Assembly: GCF_025567315.1 (NCBI RefSeq)
Contig: NZ_JAOQJE010000001.1
Location: forward strand, 124,001 to 188,000
Reading direction: 5' to 3'
Origin: Agathobaculum ammoniilyticum
GTDB lineage: Bacteria > Bacillota > Clostridia > Oscillospirales > Butyricicoccaceae
Length of the DNA stretch: 64,000 nucleotides
Shown here: piece by piece, positions 53,027-61,554 of the stretch
Layout of the letters: each line of letters opens with the position of its first letter
How positions within the stretch are numbered: position 1 is the first letter of the stretch
The notes under the pieces: generated by a model
Databases searched by the model: none
Seen by the model: only the letters and a program-made list of their open reading frames with translations
What the model was told of the DNA's origin: nothing
Made by a program: the position numbers and the translations under genes

Positions 53027-53969
53027 AATCGCCCAGCTCGTCGATCAGCTCTTTCATTTTTTGCGCGGAGGACTGGAGCTGGAACAGTTCATCCTGCGAC
53101 AACGGGATGTCGAGCACGGATTCTGCGCCGTTCCTGCCCACAACGGCGGGTAGGCCGAGGCAAATGCCATCCACACCGTAATGGCCGGAAATCATGGAGG
53201 ATACAGGGAGAACCGAGTGTTCGTCTCGTACAATTGCCTCCGCGATGCGCCGGACCGCCATACCGATGCCGTAGTAAGTCGCGCCCTTGCCCTCGATAAT
53301 AGAATAGGCGGCGTCACGTACATTTTCGTAGATGCGCTGCATCGCCCCGAATGAATCGTCCTTTCCGGTGATGCGGCAGTAATCCGCGAGATCGACGCCC
53401 GAGATATTTGCGCTTGACCAAACGGCAAGCTCGCTGTCGCCGTGCTCGCCGATGATAAAGGCATGGACGTTGCGGCTGTCCACATTGAGGTGCTGGCCGA
53501 CCAGGTATTTGAGCCGCGCGGTATCAAGAACGGTTCCTGAACCGATGACCTGACCGGCGGGCAGGCCGGACATCTTCTGTGCCATATAGGTCAGCACATC
53601 GACCGGATTGGACACGATCAGCAGTACGGCGGACTGGTTGACCGCCATCAGATGTTCGATGATCGAGGACATGATGACACGGTTCCGGCCGAGCAGCTCG
53701 ATACGCGTCTCGCCCGGCTTCTGGTTTGCGCCCGCGGCGATGACGACAAGCCCGCACTCCGCAAGGTCGCCGTAGTCGCCGGCACGGACAAAGCACGGCT
53801 TTGCAAAGGAAATGCCGTGGTTGATATCCGCAGCCTCGCCTTCCGCCTTTTTGCGGTTCATATCGACAAGTACGACTTCAGAGAAAAGGCCGGAGGTGGA
53901 CAATGTAAACGCGCTGGTCGCACCGACAAAACCGACGCCGATCACGCCACATTTTTGTATACTAGTCAT
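53025..53969 (-). CDS. ldh: L-lactate dehydrogenase
   Basis: 314 residues. Ldh reduces pyruvate to L-lactate with NADH, a fermentation sink. The NAD-binding GVIGVGFVGATSAFTL and VVLVDMNRKKAEGEAADINH, the catalytic aspartate-arginine stretch GTVLDTARLKYLVGQ, and histidine in IIGEHGDSE are present. The usual substrate-arginine loop around GANQKPGETRIELL is seen, supporting lactate over malate dehydrogenase. The ATG at 53969 is preceded by GGAAAGGAAG. The gene is flanked by SLH paralogues on the opposite strand. Confidence 0.93.
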   Translation of the reverse strand: MTSIQKCGVIGVGFVGATSAFTLSTSGLFSEVVLVDMNRKKAEGEAADINHGISFAKPCFVRAGDYGDLAECGLVVIAAGANQKPGETRIELLGRNRVIMSSIIEHLMAVNQSAVLLIVSNPVDVLTYMAQKMSGLPAGQVIGSGTVLDTARLKYLVGQHLNVDSRNVHAFIIGEHGDSELAVWSSANISGVDLADYCRITGKDDSFGAMQRIYENVRDAAYSIIEGKGATYYGIGMAVRRIAEAIVRDEHSVLPVSSMISGHYGVDGICLGLPAVVGRNGAESVLDIPLSQDELFQLQSSAQKMKELIDELGD

Positions 53970-54016
53970 TGAAGAGCACTTCCTTTCCGTTTCCCGCATA
54001 GTATGCCCGCTTTCCC

Positions 54017-54045
54017 TTGGAAAACATACGAAGCTGTGCTATAAT
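54017..54045 (+). promoter_or_regulatory. Promoter of the second SLH paralogue
   Basis: TTGGAA at 54017-54022 and a consensus TATAAT at 54040-54045 with 17-base spacing. Confidence 0.65.
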
Positions 54046-54099
54046 TAAAAAACAAATCATCACAAATTTGGAATATTGAAACGATGGGAGACAATGCGA

Positions 54100-55362
54100 A
54101 TGAATAAATGGACGCGTATGCTTTGCGCGGGCGCGGCGTTGGCCGCAGCCCTGACGGTTTCGGCGTTTGCCGCGGATTTTACCGAATGTGCGGAGCATTT
54201 GGACGATATGGGCCTGTTCAGAGGAACCGAGCAGGGATATGAACTGGACCGCGCGCCGACCCGCGCTGAAGCGGCCGCGATGCTGGTTCGGCTGCTGGGG
54301 AAAGAGGAAGAAGCCGGCCGGCTGGCGTATGACGCGCCGTTTACCGACCTGCAGGAGTGGGAAAAGCCCTATGTGCAGTATCTGTATGAAAACGGTCTGA
54401 CGACCGGCGCGACCGAAACGACATTCGAACCAGAGGAACAATGTACCGCGCAAATGTACGCGGCGTTTTTGCTGCGCGCGCTGGGCTATACAGAAGCAGA
54501 TGGGGATTTTGTTTACGCGGATTCATCCCGCTTTGCCAGTCGGATCGGGCTGTACGATCCGGCAACTGTAAATGAAGCGGATTTCCTGCGCGACCATGTT
54601 GTGGCGGCAAGCTATACGGCGCTTTCGATATCTCCGAAGGGTACGGATGACACGCTGCTGGCGCGGCTGGCAGCAGCCGGCGCGGTAGAGGAGCCGGCTG
54701 CTGCGCCGTATCAGGAATTATTCCAGGCCTATAACCGTTATCTGGATGCGACCAGTAAAATGGATGGATTGACGGCGTTGTCCGTCGGTCAGGAGCTGCG
54801 CGTGGATGCGGGTACCTTTGTAATGACCTGCGAGGAGCAGACAGCGATCGATTTGGGCGCGCCGGCGATGCTTACAGACCGCACAGTCACCCTGTCTGCG
54901 GAGCAGGCCGGAGAAAAAACATTTACTGCCGAAAGTTATACGGCAAATGGCTTTCGCTATTTGCGGCAGGACGGGACAAAATCGCGGCGCGCTTTGACCA
55001 ATGGGCAGATGCAGCTCGCGTTTGAAGGTTATGCGCGCGTCCCTGTGGCATTGATCGATTCGGTTTCGGTATCCGGCCAAAGTTATACCATTGGATATAA
55101 TCAGGCGGGGCTGGCGCGGTTGGACAGTGTGCTGGAAGCTGCGCAGTCGGCAGTGGGGGCGCTGGGCGATCTGGAAATCGAAGGGTTTACTGTCGTGCAG
55201 GAAGCCTCGGATGGTTTGATTCAGGCGCAGGAGGTCCGGTTTGGCTTTGCGGCAGACGGCATATCCGGCCAGGTGGAGAGTCGCATGACGCTGCAGGGAG
55301 TTGACAATCAGGTCACGGTTTCCGCGCCGGCAAACTTGGAGCAATACCCCTTGGTAAAATAA
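54100..55362 (+). CDS. SLH surface protein, paralogue of the gene at 51.6 kb
   Basis: 420 residues. The signal peptide (MNKWTRMLCAGAALAAALTV...FA) and SLH repeats (CAEHLDDMGLFRGTEQGYEL, RAPTRAEAAAMLVRLLGKEE, PFTDLQEWEKPYVQYLYENG) align closely with the paralogue over the first 165 residues. The C-terminal half has the same general plan (FQAYNRYLDATSKMDGLTAL corresponds to a matching segment) but is not methionine-rich. ATG at 54100 is chosen because ATGGGAG lies nine bases upstream; ATG at 54094 would be too close. It ends shortly before the copper-amine-oxidase-stalk gene. Confidence 0.82.
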   Translation: MNKWTRMLCAGAALAAALTVSAFAADFTECAEHLDDMGLFRGTEQGYELDRAPTRAEAAAMLVRLLGKEEEAGRLAYDAPFTDLQEWEKPYVQYLYENGLTTGATETTFEPEEQCTAQMYAAFLLRALGYTEADGDFVYADSSRFASRIGLYDPATVNEADFLRDHVVAASYTALSISPKGTDDTLLARLAAAGAVEEPAAAPYQELFQAYNRYLDATSKMDGLTALSVGQELRVDAGTFVMTCEEQTAIDLGAPAMLTDRTVTLSAEQAGEKTFTAESYTANGFRYLRQDGTKSRRALTNGQMQLAFEGYARVPVALIDSVSVSGQSYTIGYNQAGLARLDSVLEAAQSAVGALGDLEIEGFTVVQEASDGLIQAQEVRFGFAADGISGQVESRMTLQGVDNQVTVSAPANLEQYPLVK

Positions 55363-55429
55363 CAGGGCGGCCGTGTAAAGGGAACAAAAGAGAACGGGGC
55401 GTCGTCCAAATAGAAAAGGAGGGATATGC

Positions 55430-56461
55430 ATGAAAAGGAAGTTTTTGTCCAGTATGCTGGCGGCCGCGCTGCTGTATGTCGGCTCGTTTTCAGCAGGGGC
55501 TATGGGTGTGGAGGAGGTGAGCGTGCCAAACAAGCAGCTGCCTGCGCTGCAGCAATCGCCGGCAGGAGAGTATGCGACCGTTCTTGAAATGCAGGTCAAA
55601 TCCGGCATGGAGTCGGTCATGACGGTCAAAACCGATATGTATGACCGGTTGGTGATGCGCTTTTCCAACACCTTGCTCATGGACACCCAAACAGGTACTC
55701 CGGTTTCGGAAACCGATATCGCAGCGGGCGACAAGGTATTCGTCTATTATGCGGACTATGTGATGGAAACTGAACCGCCGCAGACCGACGCGGCGGCGGT
55801 TCTGGTCAACCTGGAGGATGGACATGCGCCGGCGCGCCTGCTCACTGCGGAAGCCATCCAGCATCCCGCGGAGGAGGATGGGAGCGTTACCATCCTGACG
55901 GATAATGGAGAGTTGCTGCTTACCGTGCAGAAAGATACGGATATTCGGCCGTTAGGCACAAAAAATATCGCTTCAGCAGATGATATCCATATGGGGACAC
56001 GGTTTTTCGCTTGGTACGATCAGGTGGCGTTGTCCGAGCCGGGGCAGGCGGTTGCAACGCGTATTGTCATCCCCGCGCAGCAGGGTAGCCGTTTTGCGAT
56101 CGTCGTGGAAGGGGACATGGTACTTCCACTCGATGGGCGCGTGGAGCAAGGTATCTTGATGGTACCCGTGCGTACGGCGGCAGAGGCGTTAGGCTATACG
56201 GTGGTCTGGAATGGCGAAAACGAAAGCATATCTCTGAAAAAAGGGGAGCGGGAAACGCTGTTGGTATTGGGAAAGGACCAATATGCCGCGGATATCCGCA
56301 TGGGCGTGGCCATGGCGCTTGGCGCAGCGCCCTACGAGGTGGATGGCGTTAGCTGGGCGCCTGCGGAATTCTTTTCCCTGTTGGGCGAGTCGGTCACTCT
56401 GCGTGCGGGAGAACTGCATCTGGGGATCGTGAGAAATAACCAGTTGCCCGCGCCAAACTGA
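55430..56461 (+). CDS. Secreted protein with C-terminal copper-amine-oxidase-like stalk domain
   Basis: 343 residues. A signal peptide (MKRKFLSSMLAAALLYVGSF...GA) is followed by a beta-rich unknown region with repeated motifs (FVYYADYVMET, FFAWYDQVALSEP). The C-terminal 90 residues form the copper amine oxidase N-terminal-like domain (LPLDGRVEQGILMVPVRTAA, EALGYTVVWNGENESISLKK), a wall- or stalk-type module in Firmicutes that normally does not carry the enzyme activity. AAAGGAGGGAT precedes the ATG. It lies 67 bases after the SLH paralogue, and both may share a transcript. Confidence 0.8.
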   Translation: MKRKFLSSMLAAALLYVGSFSAGAMGVEEVSVPNKQLPALQQSPAGEYATVLEMQVKSGMESVMTVKTDMYDRLVMRFSNTLLMDTQTGTPVSETDIAAGDKVFVYYADYVMETEPPQTDAAAVLVNLEDGHAPARLLTAEAIQHPAEEDGSVTILTDNGELLLTVQKDTDIRPLGTKNIASADDIHMGTRFFAWYDQVALSEPGQAVATRIVIPAQQGSRFAIVVEGDMVLPLDGRVEQGILMVPVRTAAEALGYTVVWNGENESISLKKGERETLLVLGKDQYAADIRMGVAMALGAAPYEVDGVSWAPAEFFSLLGESVTLRAGELHLGIVRNNQLPAPN

Positions 56462-56490
56462 AGCAGTGGAGAAAACCGGTGAGGAAAAAC

Positions 56491-56522
56491 AAAAGGACCT
56501 GCATGTATGCAGGTCCTTTTTC
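56491..56522. terminator. Bidirectional terminator
   Basis: AAAAGGACCTGCAT and ATGCAGGTCCTTTT form a perfect 14-bp stem with a two-base GT loop between convergent genes. Confidence 0.92.
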
Positions 56523-56531
56523 AATAGGCAG

Positions 56532-57923
56532 TTATTTTTTGTTTTTAATGTATTCATCCATCGCAGCAGCGGCGCGCTTGCCCGCGCCCATAGCGAGGAT
56601 AACGGTGGCTGCGCCGGTGACGGCATCGCCGCCAGCAAAAACTCCGTCCTTGGAGGTGATGCCGTGTTCCTCATCCGCTACGATGCAACCCTTGCGGTTT
56701 GTGTCCAGTCCAGGGGTGGTCGTACGGATGAGCGGGTTGGGGCTTGTGCCGATTGCCGCAATCACGCAGTCCAGATCGAGGGTGAATTCGCTGCCCGGCA
56801 CCGGCACCGGACGGCGCCGGCCGGATTCATCCGGCTCGCCCAACTCCATCTGCTGGCACTTCATGCCGGTTACATTGTAATTCTCGTCCGCGGTGATTTC
56901 CAGCGGCGCGGTCAGGAACTTGAAGATAATGCCCTCTTCCTTGGCGTGATGGATCTCCTCCAGACGGGCGGGGAGTTCCTTTTCCGAACGGCGGTAAACA
57001 ATGTAGACCTCCTCCGCGCCCATGCGCTTGGCGCAGCGCGCCGCGTCCATCGCCACGTTTCCGCCGCCGACAACCGCTACCTTGTGCGCGTGCAGAATCG
57101 GCGTATCCGCACCGTCGCGGTAGGCCTTCATCAGATTGATACGGGTCAGGTATTCGTTTGCCGAGTACACGCCGTTTGCGTTTTCACCCGGCACGCCGAT
57201 AAAGGTTGGCAGGCCCGCACCCGAGCCAACGAAAATCGCCTCATAACCGTCCGCAAACAGTTCGTCAATGGTTTCCGAACGGCCGACGACAAAATTAAGT
57301 ACAAATTCGACGCCAAGGTCTTTCAGCGTGTCGATCTCCTTCTGGACGATCGCCTTGGGGAGACGGAATTCCGGTATACCGTACATCAGCACGCCGCCGG
57401 CGGTATGCAGCGCTTCAAAAACAGTTACTTGGTAGCCCATGCGCGCCAAATCACCCGCGCAGGTCAGACCGGCAGGGCCGGCGCCCACAATCGCACACTT
57501 GTGGCCATTCGCCGCAGGCTGGACGGGTTTTTCTTCACCGTGCTCGCGCGCATAATCCGCGACAAAGCGCTCCAGGCGGCCGATCGCGACCGGCTCACCC
57601 TTAATGCCGCGTACGCATTTCTGCTCGCACTGTGTTTCCTGCGGGCACACGCGGCCGCAGACAGCGGGCAGCGCAGAGGTTTCCTTGATTTTGGCCGCAG
57701 CTTCGAGGAATTTGCTCTCGGCGACAAGCGCGATAAATTCAGGGATCTTTACCTGCACTGGACAGCCCGAGATACAGGGCTTATGCTTGCAGTTCAGGCA
57801 ACGCTGCGCTTCCTCGACCGCCATTTCCGGTGTGTAGCCGAGTGTGACCTCATCAAAGTTCTTGTTGCGGACGTTGGGGTCCTGCTCCGGCATGGGCATT
57901 TTTTTCGGATTCATGTTCGGCAT
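56532..57923 (-). CDS. nfnB: NfnB-type subunit (NADPH-binding, GltD-like flavoprotein)
   Basis: 463 residues. N-terminal iron-sulfur cysteines are in CLNCKHKPCISGC and CGRVCPQETQCEQKC; two Rossmann folds follow (CAIVGAGPAGLTCAGDLARM for FAD, VAVVGGGNVAMDAARCAKRM for NADPH), ending with GVFAGGDAVTGAATVILAM. Alone it could be a glutamate synthase small subunit. The adjacent ferredoxin-NADP reductase-like gene makes electron-bifurcating NADH-dependent ferredoxin:NADP oxidoreductase (NfnAB) the better call. The ATG is one base after the nfnA stop (TGAGATG) with GGAGG inside nfnA. Confidence 0.9.
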   Translation of the reverse strand: MPNMNPKKMPMPEQDPNVRNKNFDEVTLGYTPEMAVEEAQRCLNCKHKPCISGCPVQVKIPEFIALVAESKFLEAAAKIKETSALPAVCGRVCPQETQCEQKCVRGIKGEPVAIGRLERFVADYAREHGEEKPVQPAANGHKCAIVGAGPAGLTCAGDLARMGYQVTVFEALHTAGGVLMYGIPEFRLPKAIVQKEIDTLKDLGVEFVLNFVVGRSETIDELFADGYEAIFVGSGAGLPTFIGVPGENANGVYSANEYLTRINLMKAYRDGADTPILHAHKVAVVGGGNVAMDAARCAKRMGAEEVYIVYRRSEKELPARLEEIHHAKEEGIIFKFLTAPLEITADENYNVTGMKCQQMELGEPDESGRRRPVPVPGSEFTLDLDCVIAAIGTSPNPLIRTTTPGLDTNRKGCIVADEEHGITSKDGVFAGGDAVTGAATVILAMGAGKRAAAAMDEYIKNKK

Positions 57924-57924
57924 C

Positions 57925-58770
57925 TCACTTGACCTCCTGCTTCATCAGATTGCACTCGTGACGCTCGACAGACGCCTTTTCCTGCGCCTTGTACATCGCG
58001 CTGCGGCGCATCGAACCATCGAAGTCAACCAGATGCCCGTCAAAATCCGGTCCATCCACGCAGGCGAACTTGGTCTCTCCGCCAACCGTCAGGCGGCAGC
58101 CGCCGCACATGCCCGTGCCGTCCACCATGATCGTGTTCATAGAAACAATGGTCTTGATGCCATAGGGGCGGGTGGTTTCCGCTACGAACTTCATCATGAT
58201 CATCGGCCCGATGGCGATGACCGCGTCGTACTGGTTGCCCGCCTCGATCAACTCTTTCAAAACTTCGGTGACAAGCGCCTTGCGGCCGTTCGAGCCGTCG
58301 TCCGTGACAACATAAAGGTTGGTGGATGCGGCTTTCATCTCGTCCTCGAGGATAATGATATCCTTGTTGCGGAAGCCGGCGATCAGGTCGACCTCGCAGC
58401 CCATCTCATGCAGCTTTTTCGCCTGCGGGTAGGCAATGGCGCAGCCCAGACCGCCGCCGACAACGGCGACTTTTTTCAAGCCCTCAAGCTCGCTCGCTTT
58501 GCCCAGGGGACCGACGAAATCGTGCAGGCAGTCGCCCACGTTCAACTGGCCGAGTGCCATTGTCGTCGCGCCGACCTCCTGGAAAATAATCGTGATCGTA
58601 CCCTTTTCGCGGTCATATTCCGCGATTGTCAGCGGGATCCTCTCTCCGTCCTCAGTCACACGCAGGATGATGAACTGACCAGGTTCCGCCTTGCGCGCGA
58701 CATGAGGCGCTTCTATTACCATCAGCTTTGTGTTGGCATTCAGCGTCTTTTTTTCTAAGATCTGATACAC
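57925..58770 (-). CDS. nfnA: NfnA-type subunit (FAD/NAD-binding, [2Fe-2S])
   Basis: 281 residues. FAD-binding segments are APHVARKAEPGQFIILRV and RIPLTIAEYD; the NAD domain shows VAVVGGGLGCAIAYPQAKKL and VIAIGPMIMMK; the C-terminal cysteines in GTGMCGGCRLTVGGETKFAC hold a [2Fe-2S] cluster. In Clostridia the NfnAB complex couples NADH and reduced ferredoxin oxidation to NADP reduction. A sulfide dehydrogenase-like FNR is a closely related alternative. A clear promoter with an overlapping dyad lies upstream. Confidence 0.9.
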   Translation of the reverse strand: MYQILEKKTLNANTKLMVIEAPHVARKAEPGQFIILRVTEDGERIPLTIAEYDREKGTITIIFQEVGATTMALGQLNVGDCLHDFVGPLGKASELEGLKKVAVVGGGLGCAIAYPQAKKLHEMGCEVDLIAGFRNKDIIILEDEMKAASTNLYVVTDDGSNGRKALVTEVLKELIEAGNQYDAVIAIGPMIMMKFVAETTRPYGIKTIVSMNTIMVDGTGMCGGCRLTVGGETKFACVDGPDFDGHLVDFDGSMRRSAMYKAQEKASVERHECNLMKQEVK

Positions 58771-58804
58771 TCTTTAAGTACCTCCTTGCGTTAAATCGCA
58801 TCGA

Positions 58805-58841
58805 ACAGTATTATTATACTGTTTATGCGGTGGGAACGCAA
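58805..58841 (-). promoter_or_regulatory. Promoter of nfnAB with an overlapping operator-like dyad
   Basis: Minus strand TTGCGT (58841-58836) and TATAAT (58818-58813) are spaced by 17 bases. ACAGTAT-N4-ATACTGT at 58805-58822 is a perfect 7-4-7 inverted repeat that covers the -10 hexamer. It does not match the Rex consensus, so its regulator is unknown. Confidence 0.7.
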
Positions 58842-58893
58842 GTATAAATAAGGACACATAATCGGTTGTTTTGACCAAATTATACAATCCGAT

Positions 58894-59640
58894 TCAGTAA
58901 TTGAGTACAATATAGTCGCCGGATACATACCCTTCGTATTGATCGTAGCGCACAACGTACCACCCGTCATATTGCCCAAGCACAAAAACCTGCGCGCCGT
59001 TGGGCGCCTTGCCGATAACAGGCGCGGAAAGGGAGGGAGCGGAACGGATGTTCAGGTTGCCGGAAGATACCTCCACAGTGGCGGTTTGGATCGGTTGCGG
59101 TTCGACAAAGGGGATTTTAAAGTACTCTGTCAGGGAAAGGACGACGTTTCGGGCGATTTCATCGATATGATTGCGGATCCATTCCGCGTCCATGGGATTG
59201 TCGTGGTAGGCGAATTCGATCAGGACGGAGGGGGCGCGGGTGCGCGTGACCTCGCCGAGCGAGGTGGTCGGCCGGACGGTAACATCGTCGGGGTTGGGAT
59301 AGAGGGCTTTCAGGCCGGAAACAATGGTCTGAGCAATCTCTTCGCTGCGCAGGGAATCGGGATAATAATAAACATCCGTGCCGCGAAGCTGACCAGACAG
59401 ATTGACGGGCGCAGCGTTGGAATGTAGGGCGATATGCGCGTCGTAATTGCCCTCGTTGGACGCGCGGATGGAGGAGGCGGCTGTCATTTCCGGAGTGTTG
59501 CGCGTGAATTCAATGCCGGAAGCGGTCAGGTAGGGTGCCATTGCATCCGCGATCTGGTTCATATAATACTCTTCGCTGCCATGTCCATCATAATAAAGGT
59601 TGTATTCTTGGGTTGAGGGAGATAAGTAGATACTCGGCAT
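58894..59640 (-). CDS. N-acetylmuramoyl-L-alanine amidase with C-terminal SH3 domain
   Basis: 248 residues. An Amidase_3-type catalytic domain (LSPSTQEYNLYYDGHGSEEY, ARSIRASNEGN-like SSIRASNEGNYDAHIALHSN, VLIEFAYHDNPMDAEWIRNH) carries the histidine and glutamate zinc ligands, and the last 70 residues form an SH3_3 domain (SSGNLNIRSAPSLSAPVIG, YDGWYVVRYDQYEGYVSGDY). It cuts the muramoyl-alanine bond of peptidoglycan. No signal peptide or membrane segment is visible at the ATG chosen, which has GGAGGTCC upstream. That is unusual for an autolysin; it may use a lysis-type or non-classical route, or act on spore or phage release. Confidence 0.85.
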   Translation of the reverse strand: MPSIYLSPSTQEYNLYYDGHGSEEYYMNQIADAMAPYLTASGIEFTRNTPEMTAASSIRASNEGNYDAHIALHSNAAPVNLSGQLRGTDVYYYPDSLRSEEIAQTIVSGLKALYPNPDDVTVRPTTSLGEVTRTRAPSVLIEFAYHDNPMDAEWIRNHIDEIARNVVLSLTEYFKIPFVEPQPIQTATVEVSSGNLNIRSAPSLSAPVIGKAPNGAQVFVLGQYDGWYVVRYDQYEGYVSGDYIVLNY

Positions 59641-59763
59641 AACTAGGACCTCCAAACAGGATTTTGTCGCTGTCAGACTATGCCGCGGTACGGAGATTGG
59701 TCACCATGAACGATATAATAAAAAAGAGCGGGTGTTTTTCGGCGGTTTTCCCTGTTTTTTGTG

Positions 59764-59792
59764 TTGCATTTTTAAACGCGGCACTGTATAAT
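59764..59792 (+). promoter_or_regulatory. Promoter of the amino-acid ABC transporter operon
   Basis: TTGCAT at 59764-59769 and a consensus TATAAT at 59787-59792 with 17-base spacing. A GC-rich TCGGCCG inverted repeat follows in the leader. Confidence 0.7.
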
Positions 59793-59851
59793 ATATCTTG
59801 TCTGAAATGTTCGGCCGCCCAAACGGCCGAGATAAGGAGGAGAAAGAAGCA

Positions 59852-60691
59852 ATGAAGAAATTTTCGATTGCAATGCTGAGCATGGTGCTGGCCGGCTCTC
59901 TGCTGTTGAGCGGCTGCGGCGGCAATACCGACACCCAGCAGAATGAGGATAGCAACACGGACGCGGCCGCGACCGACAGCACGGATACGGCGGATGGCGG
60001 CGTGCTGCGCATGGGTACCAACGCAACCTTCCCGCCGTATGAGTTTACCGATGAAAACGGCGAGGTTGCAGGCATTGACGCGGAAATCGCTGCGGCGGTT
60101 GCCGAGAAGCTCGGCATGGAGCTTGATATCACCGATATGGCGTTTGAATCGCTGATTCCGGCGTTGCAGGCTGGTACGATTGATATTGTTCTGGCTGGTA
60201 TGACGGTGGATCCGGAGCGTGCGGATCAGGTGAACTTCACTGATTCTTATGCAACCGGCGTACAGGTAGTTATTGTTCCGGAAAATTCGGATATCGCACC
60301 GGTAGAGCAGGAGGATGGCTCGCTTGCGGTAGATCTGACCGGTAAGACCATCGGCGTGCAGACCGGCACGACCGGCGACCTGTACTGCACCGATGATTAT
60401 GGTCAGGAGAACGTCAAGCAGTTTGATAACGGTCCGCTTGCGGTGGCCGCTTTGGTCAACGGCCAGATCGACTGTGTGGTTATTGACCAGGAGCCGGCAA
60501 AGAATTATGTAGCGGCTAACGAGGGCCTCAAGATTTTGGATACCGCATACGCAAACGAGGATTACGCGGCGGCGATCAGCAAGGACAACACAGAGTTGCT
60601 GGAGCAGGTAAACGCGGCGATGCAGGAGCTGAAAGACGACGGTACGCTTCAGTCCATCATCGACAAATACATCACGGCAGATGGCGAGTAA
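59852..60691 (+). CDS. Polar amino-acid ABC transporter substrate-binding lipoprotein
   Basis: 279 residues. Lipoprotein signal with lipobox LLSGCGG (cysteine near residue 21). A serine/threonine/aspartate-rich linker precedes the SBP_bac_3 domain: LRMGTNATFPPYEFTDENGE, IDAEIAAAVAEKLGMEL, FESLIPALQAGTIDIVLAGM, LTGKTIGVQTGTTGDLYCT. The binding pocket type fits polar amino acids or cystine. ATAAGGAGGAG precedes the ATG. It heads a three-gene transporter operon; its amount is favoured by a hairpin after the stop codon. Confidence 0.92.
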   Translation: MKKFSIAMLSMVLAGSLLLSGCGGNTDTQQNEDSNTDAAATDSTDTADGGVLRMGTNATFPPYEFTDENGEVAGIDAEIAAAVAEKLGMELDITDMAFESLIPALQAGTIDIVLAGMTVDPERADQVNFTDSYATGVQVVIVPENSDIAPVEQEDGSLAVDLTGKTIGVQTGTTGDLYCTDDYGQENVKQFDNGPLAVAALVNGQIDCVVIDQEPAKNYVAANEGLKILDTAYANEDYAAAISKDNTELLEQVNAAMQELKDDGTLQSIIDKYITADGE

Positions 60692-60707
60692 TTGATTTGG
60701 TTATGAA

Positions 60708-60739
60708 CGAAAGGGGACGGCGCGCGCCGCCCCTTTTCG
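60708..60739 (+). terminator. Attenuator-like hairpin between the binding-protein and permease genes
   Basis: CGAAAGGGG..CCCCTTTTCG around a GC-rich core (GGCGCGCGCCG) forms a strong stem without a long T-run. Such structures usually raise the level of binding protein over the permease. Confidence 0.6.
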
Positions 60740-60771
60740 CTCGATTATGAGAAATAGAAAGGGGATAGGCT

Positions 60772-61554
60772 GTGGTAACGCTCACATTGTCAAACTGGCT
60801 GGAAACCGCGCCTGACTGGATTCTCTCGCTTCCGGAAAATCTGCAAAGGCTGCTGTTCCAGCTCTACCAGACCTTTATTTACCAAGACCGTTGGACTTGG
60901 TTTGCCCAAGGCCTGCGTATCACATTTATCGTAACGATCGGCGCGCTTATTTTGGGTATCATCATCGGCCTGCTGGTCGCCATGGTCCGCACGGCGCACG
61001 ACTCCCAGCGGATGGGCAAGCACAATCCGGTGCTAGGCGTGCTGAATGTATTGTGCAAGGTATATCTGGCCGTGATCCGTGGTACTCCAATGATGGTTCA
61101 ACTTTTAATCAGTTGTTTTGTCATCATGGTGCCGAAGGATGACTTCGGCAGCCTGATATGCGGTATTGTGACGCTGGGCATCAACTCGGGCGCCTATGTT
61201 GCGGAGATCGCGCGAAGCGGCCTGATGTCGATCAGCGCCGGCCAAATGGAGGCGGGGCGCTCGCTTGGCCTGAACTACGGCAAAACGATGCGCTACATCA
61301 TCATCCCGCAGGCCATTAAAAATATCCTGCCTGCGCTGGGCAACGAGATGATTACCCTGCTCAAGGATACCTCGCTGGTTTCGGTCATTATGCTGCGCGA
61401 CGTGACCAAGCAGGCGCAGAATATCGTTGCCAATACTTATCAGCCCTTTGTGCCGTATGTCAGCTTGGCGGTCATTTATCTTGTGATCGTCCTGATTTTG
61501 ACCAAGCTGCTCGGTATTTTGGAAAGGAGGCTGCGTGCAAGTGATCGACGTTAA
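60772..61554 (+). CDS. Polar amino-acid ABC transporter permease
   Basis: 260 residues of the HisM/GlnP type with about five membrane segments (IVTIGALILGIIIGLLVAMV, VLGVLNVLCKVYLAVIRGTP). The conserved RGTPMMVQL loop and EAA-type GLNYGKTMRYIIIPQAIKNI region contact the ATPase. A GTG start at 60772 has AAAGGGGATA ahead. Its 3' end overlaps the ATPase start region. Confidence 0.92.
   Translation: MVTLTLSNWLETAPDWILSLPENLQRLLFQLYQTFIYQDRWTWFAQGLRITFIVTIGALILGIIIGLLVAMVRTAHDSQRMGKHNPVLGVLNVLCKVYLAVIRGTPMMVQLLISCFVIMVPKDDFGSLICGIVTLGINSGAYVAEIARSGLMSISAGQMEAGRSLGLNYGKTMRYIIIPQAIKNILPALGNEMITLLKDTSLVSVIMLRDVTKQAQNIVANTYQPFVPYVSLAVIYLVIVLILTKLLGILERRLRASDRR

Noticed and set aside
56532..57923. GltD-type glutamate synthase small subunit
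   Set aside because: No gltB large subunit is adjacent, while an NfnA-type partner is directly upstream with coupled translation, so NfnB is preferred.
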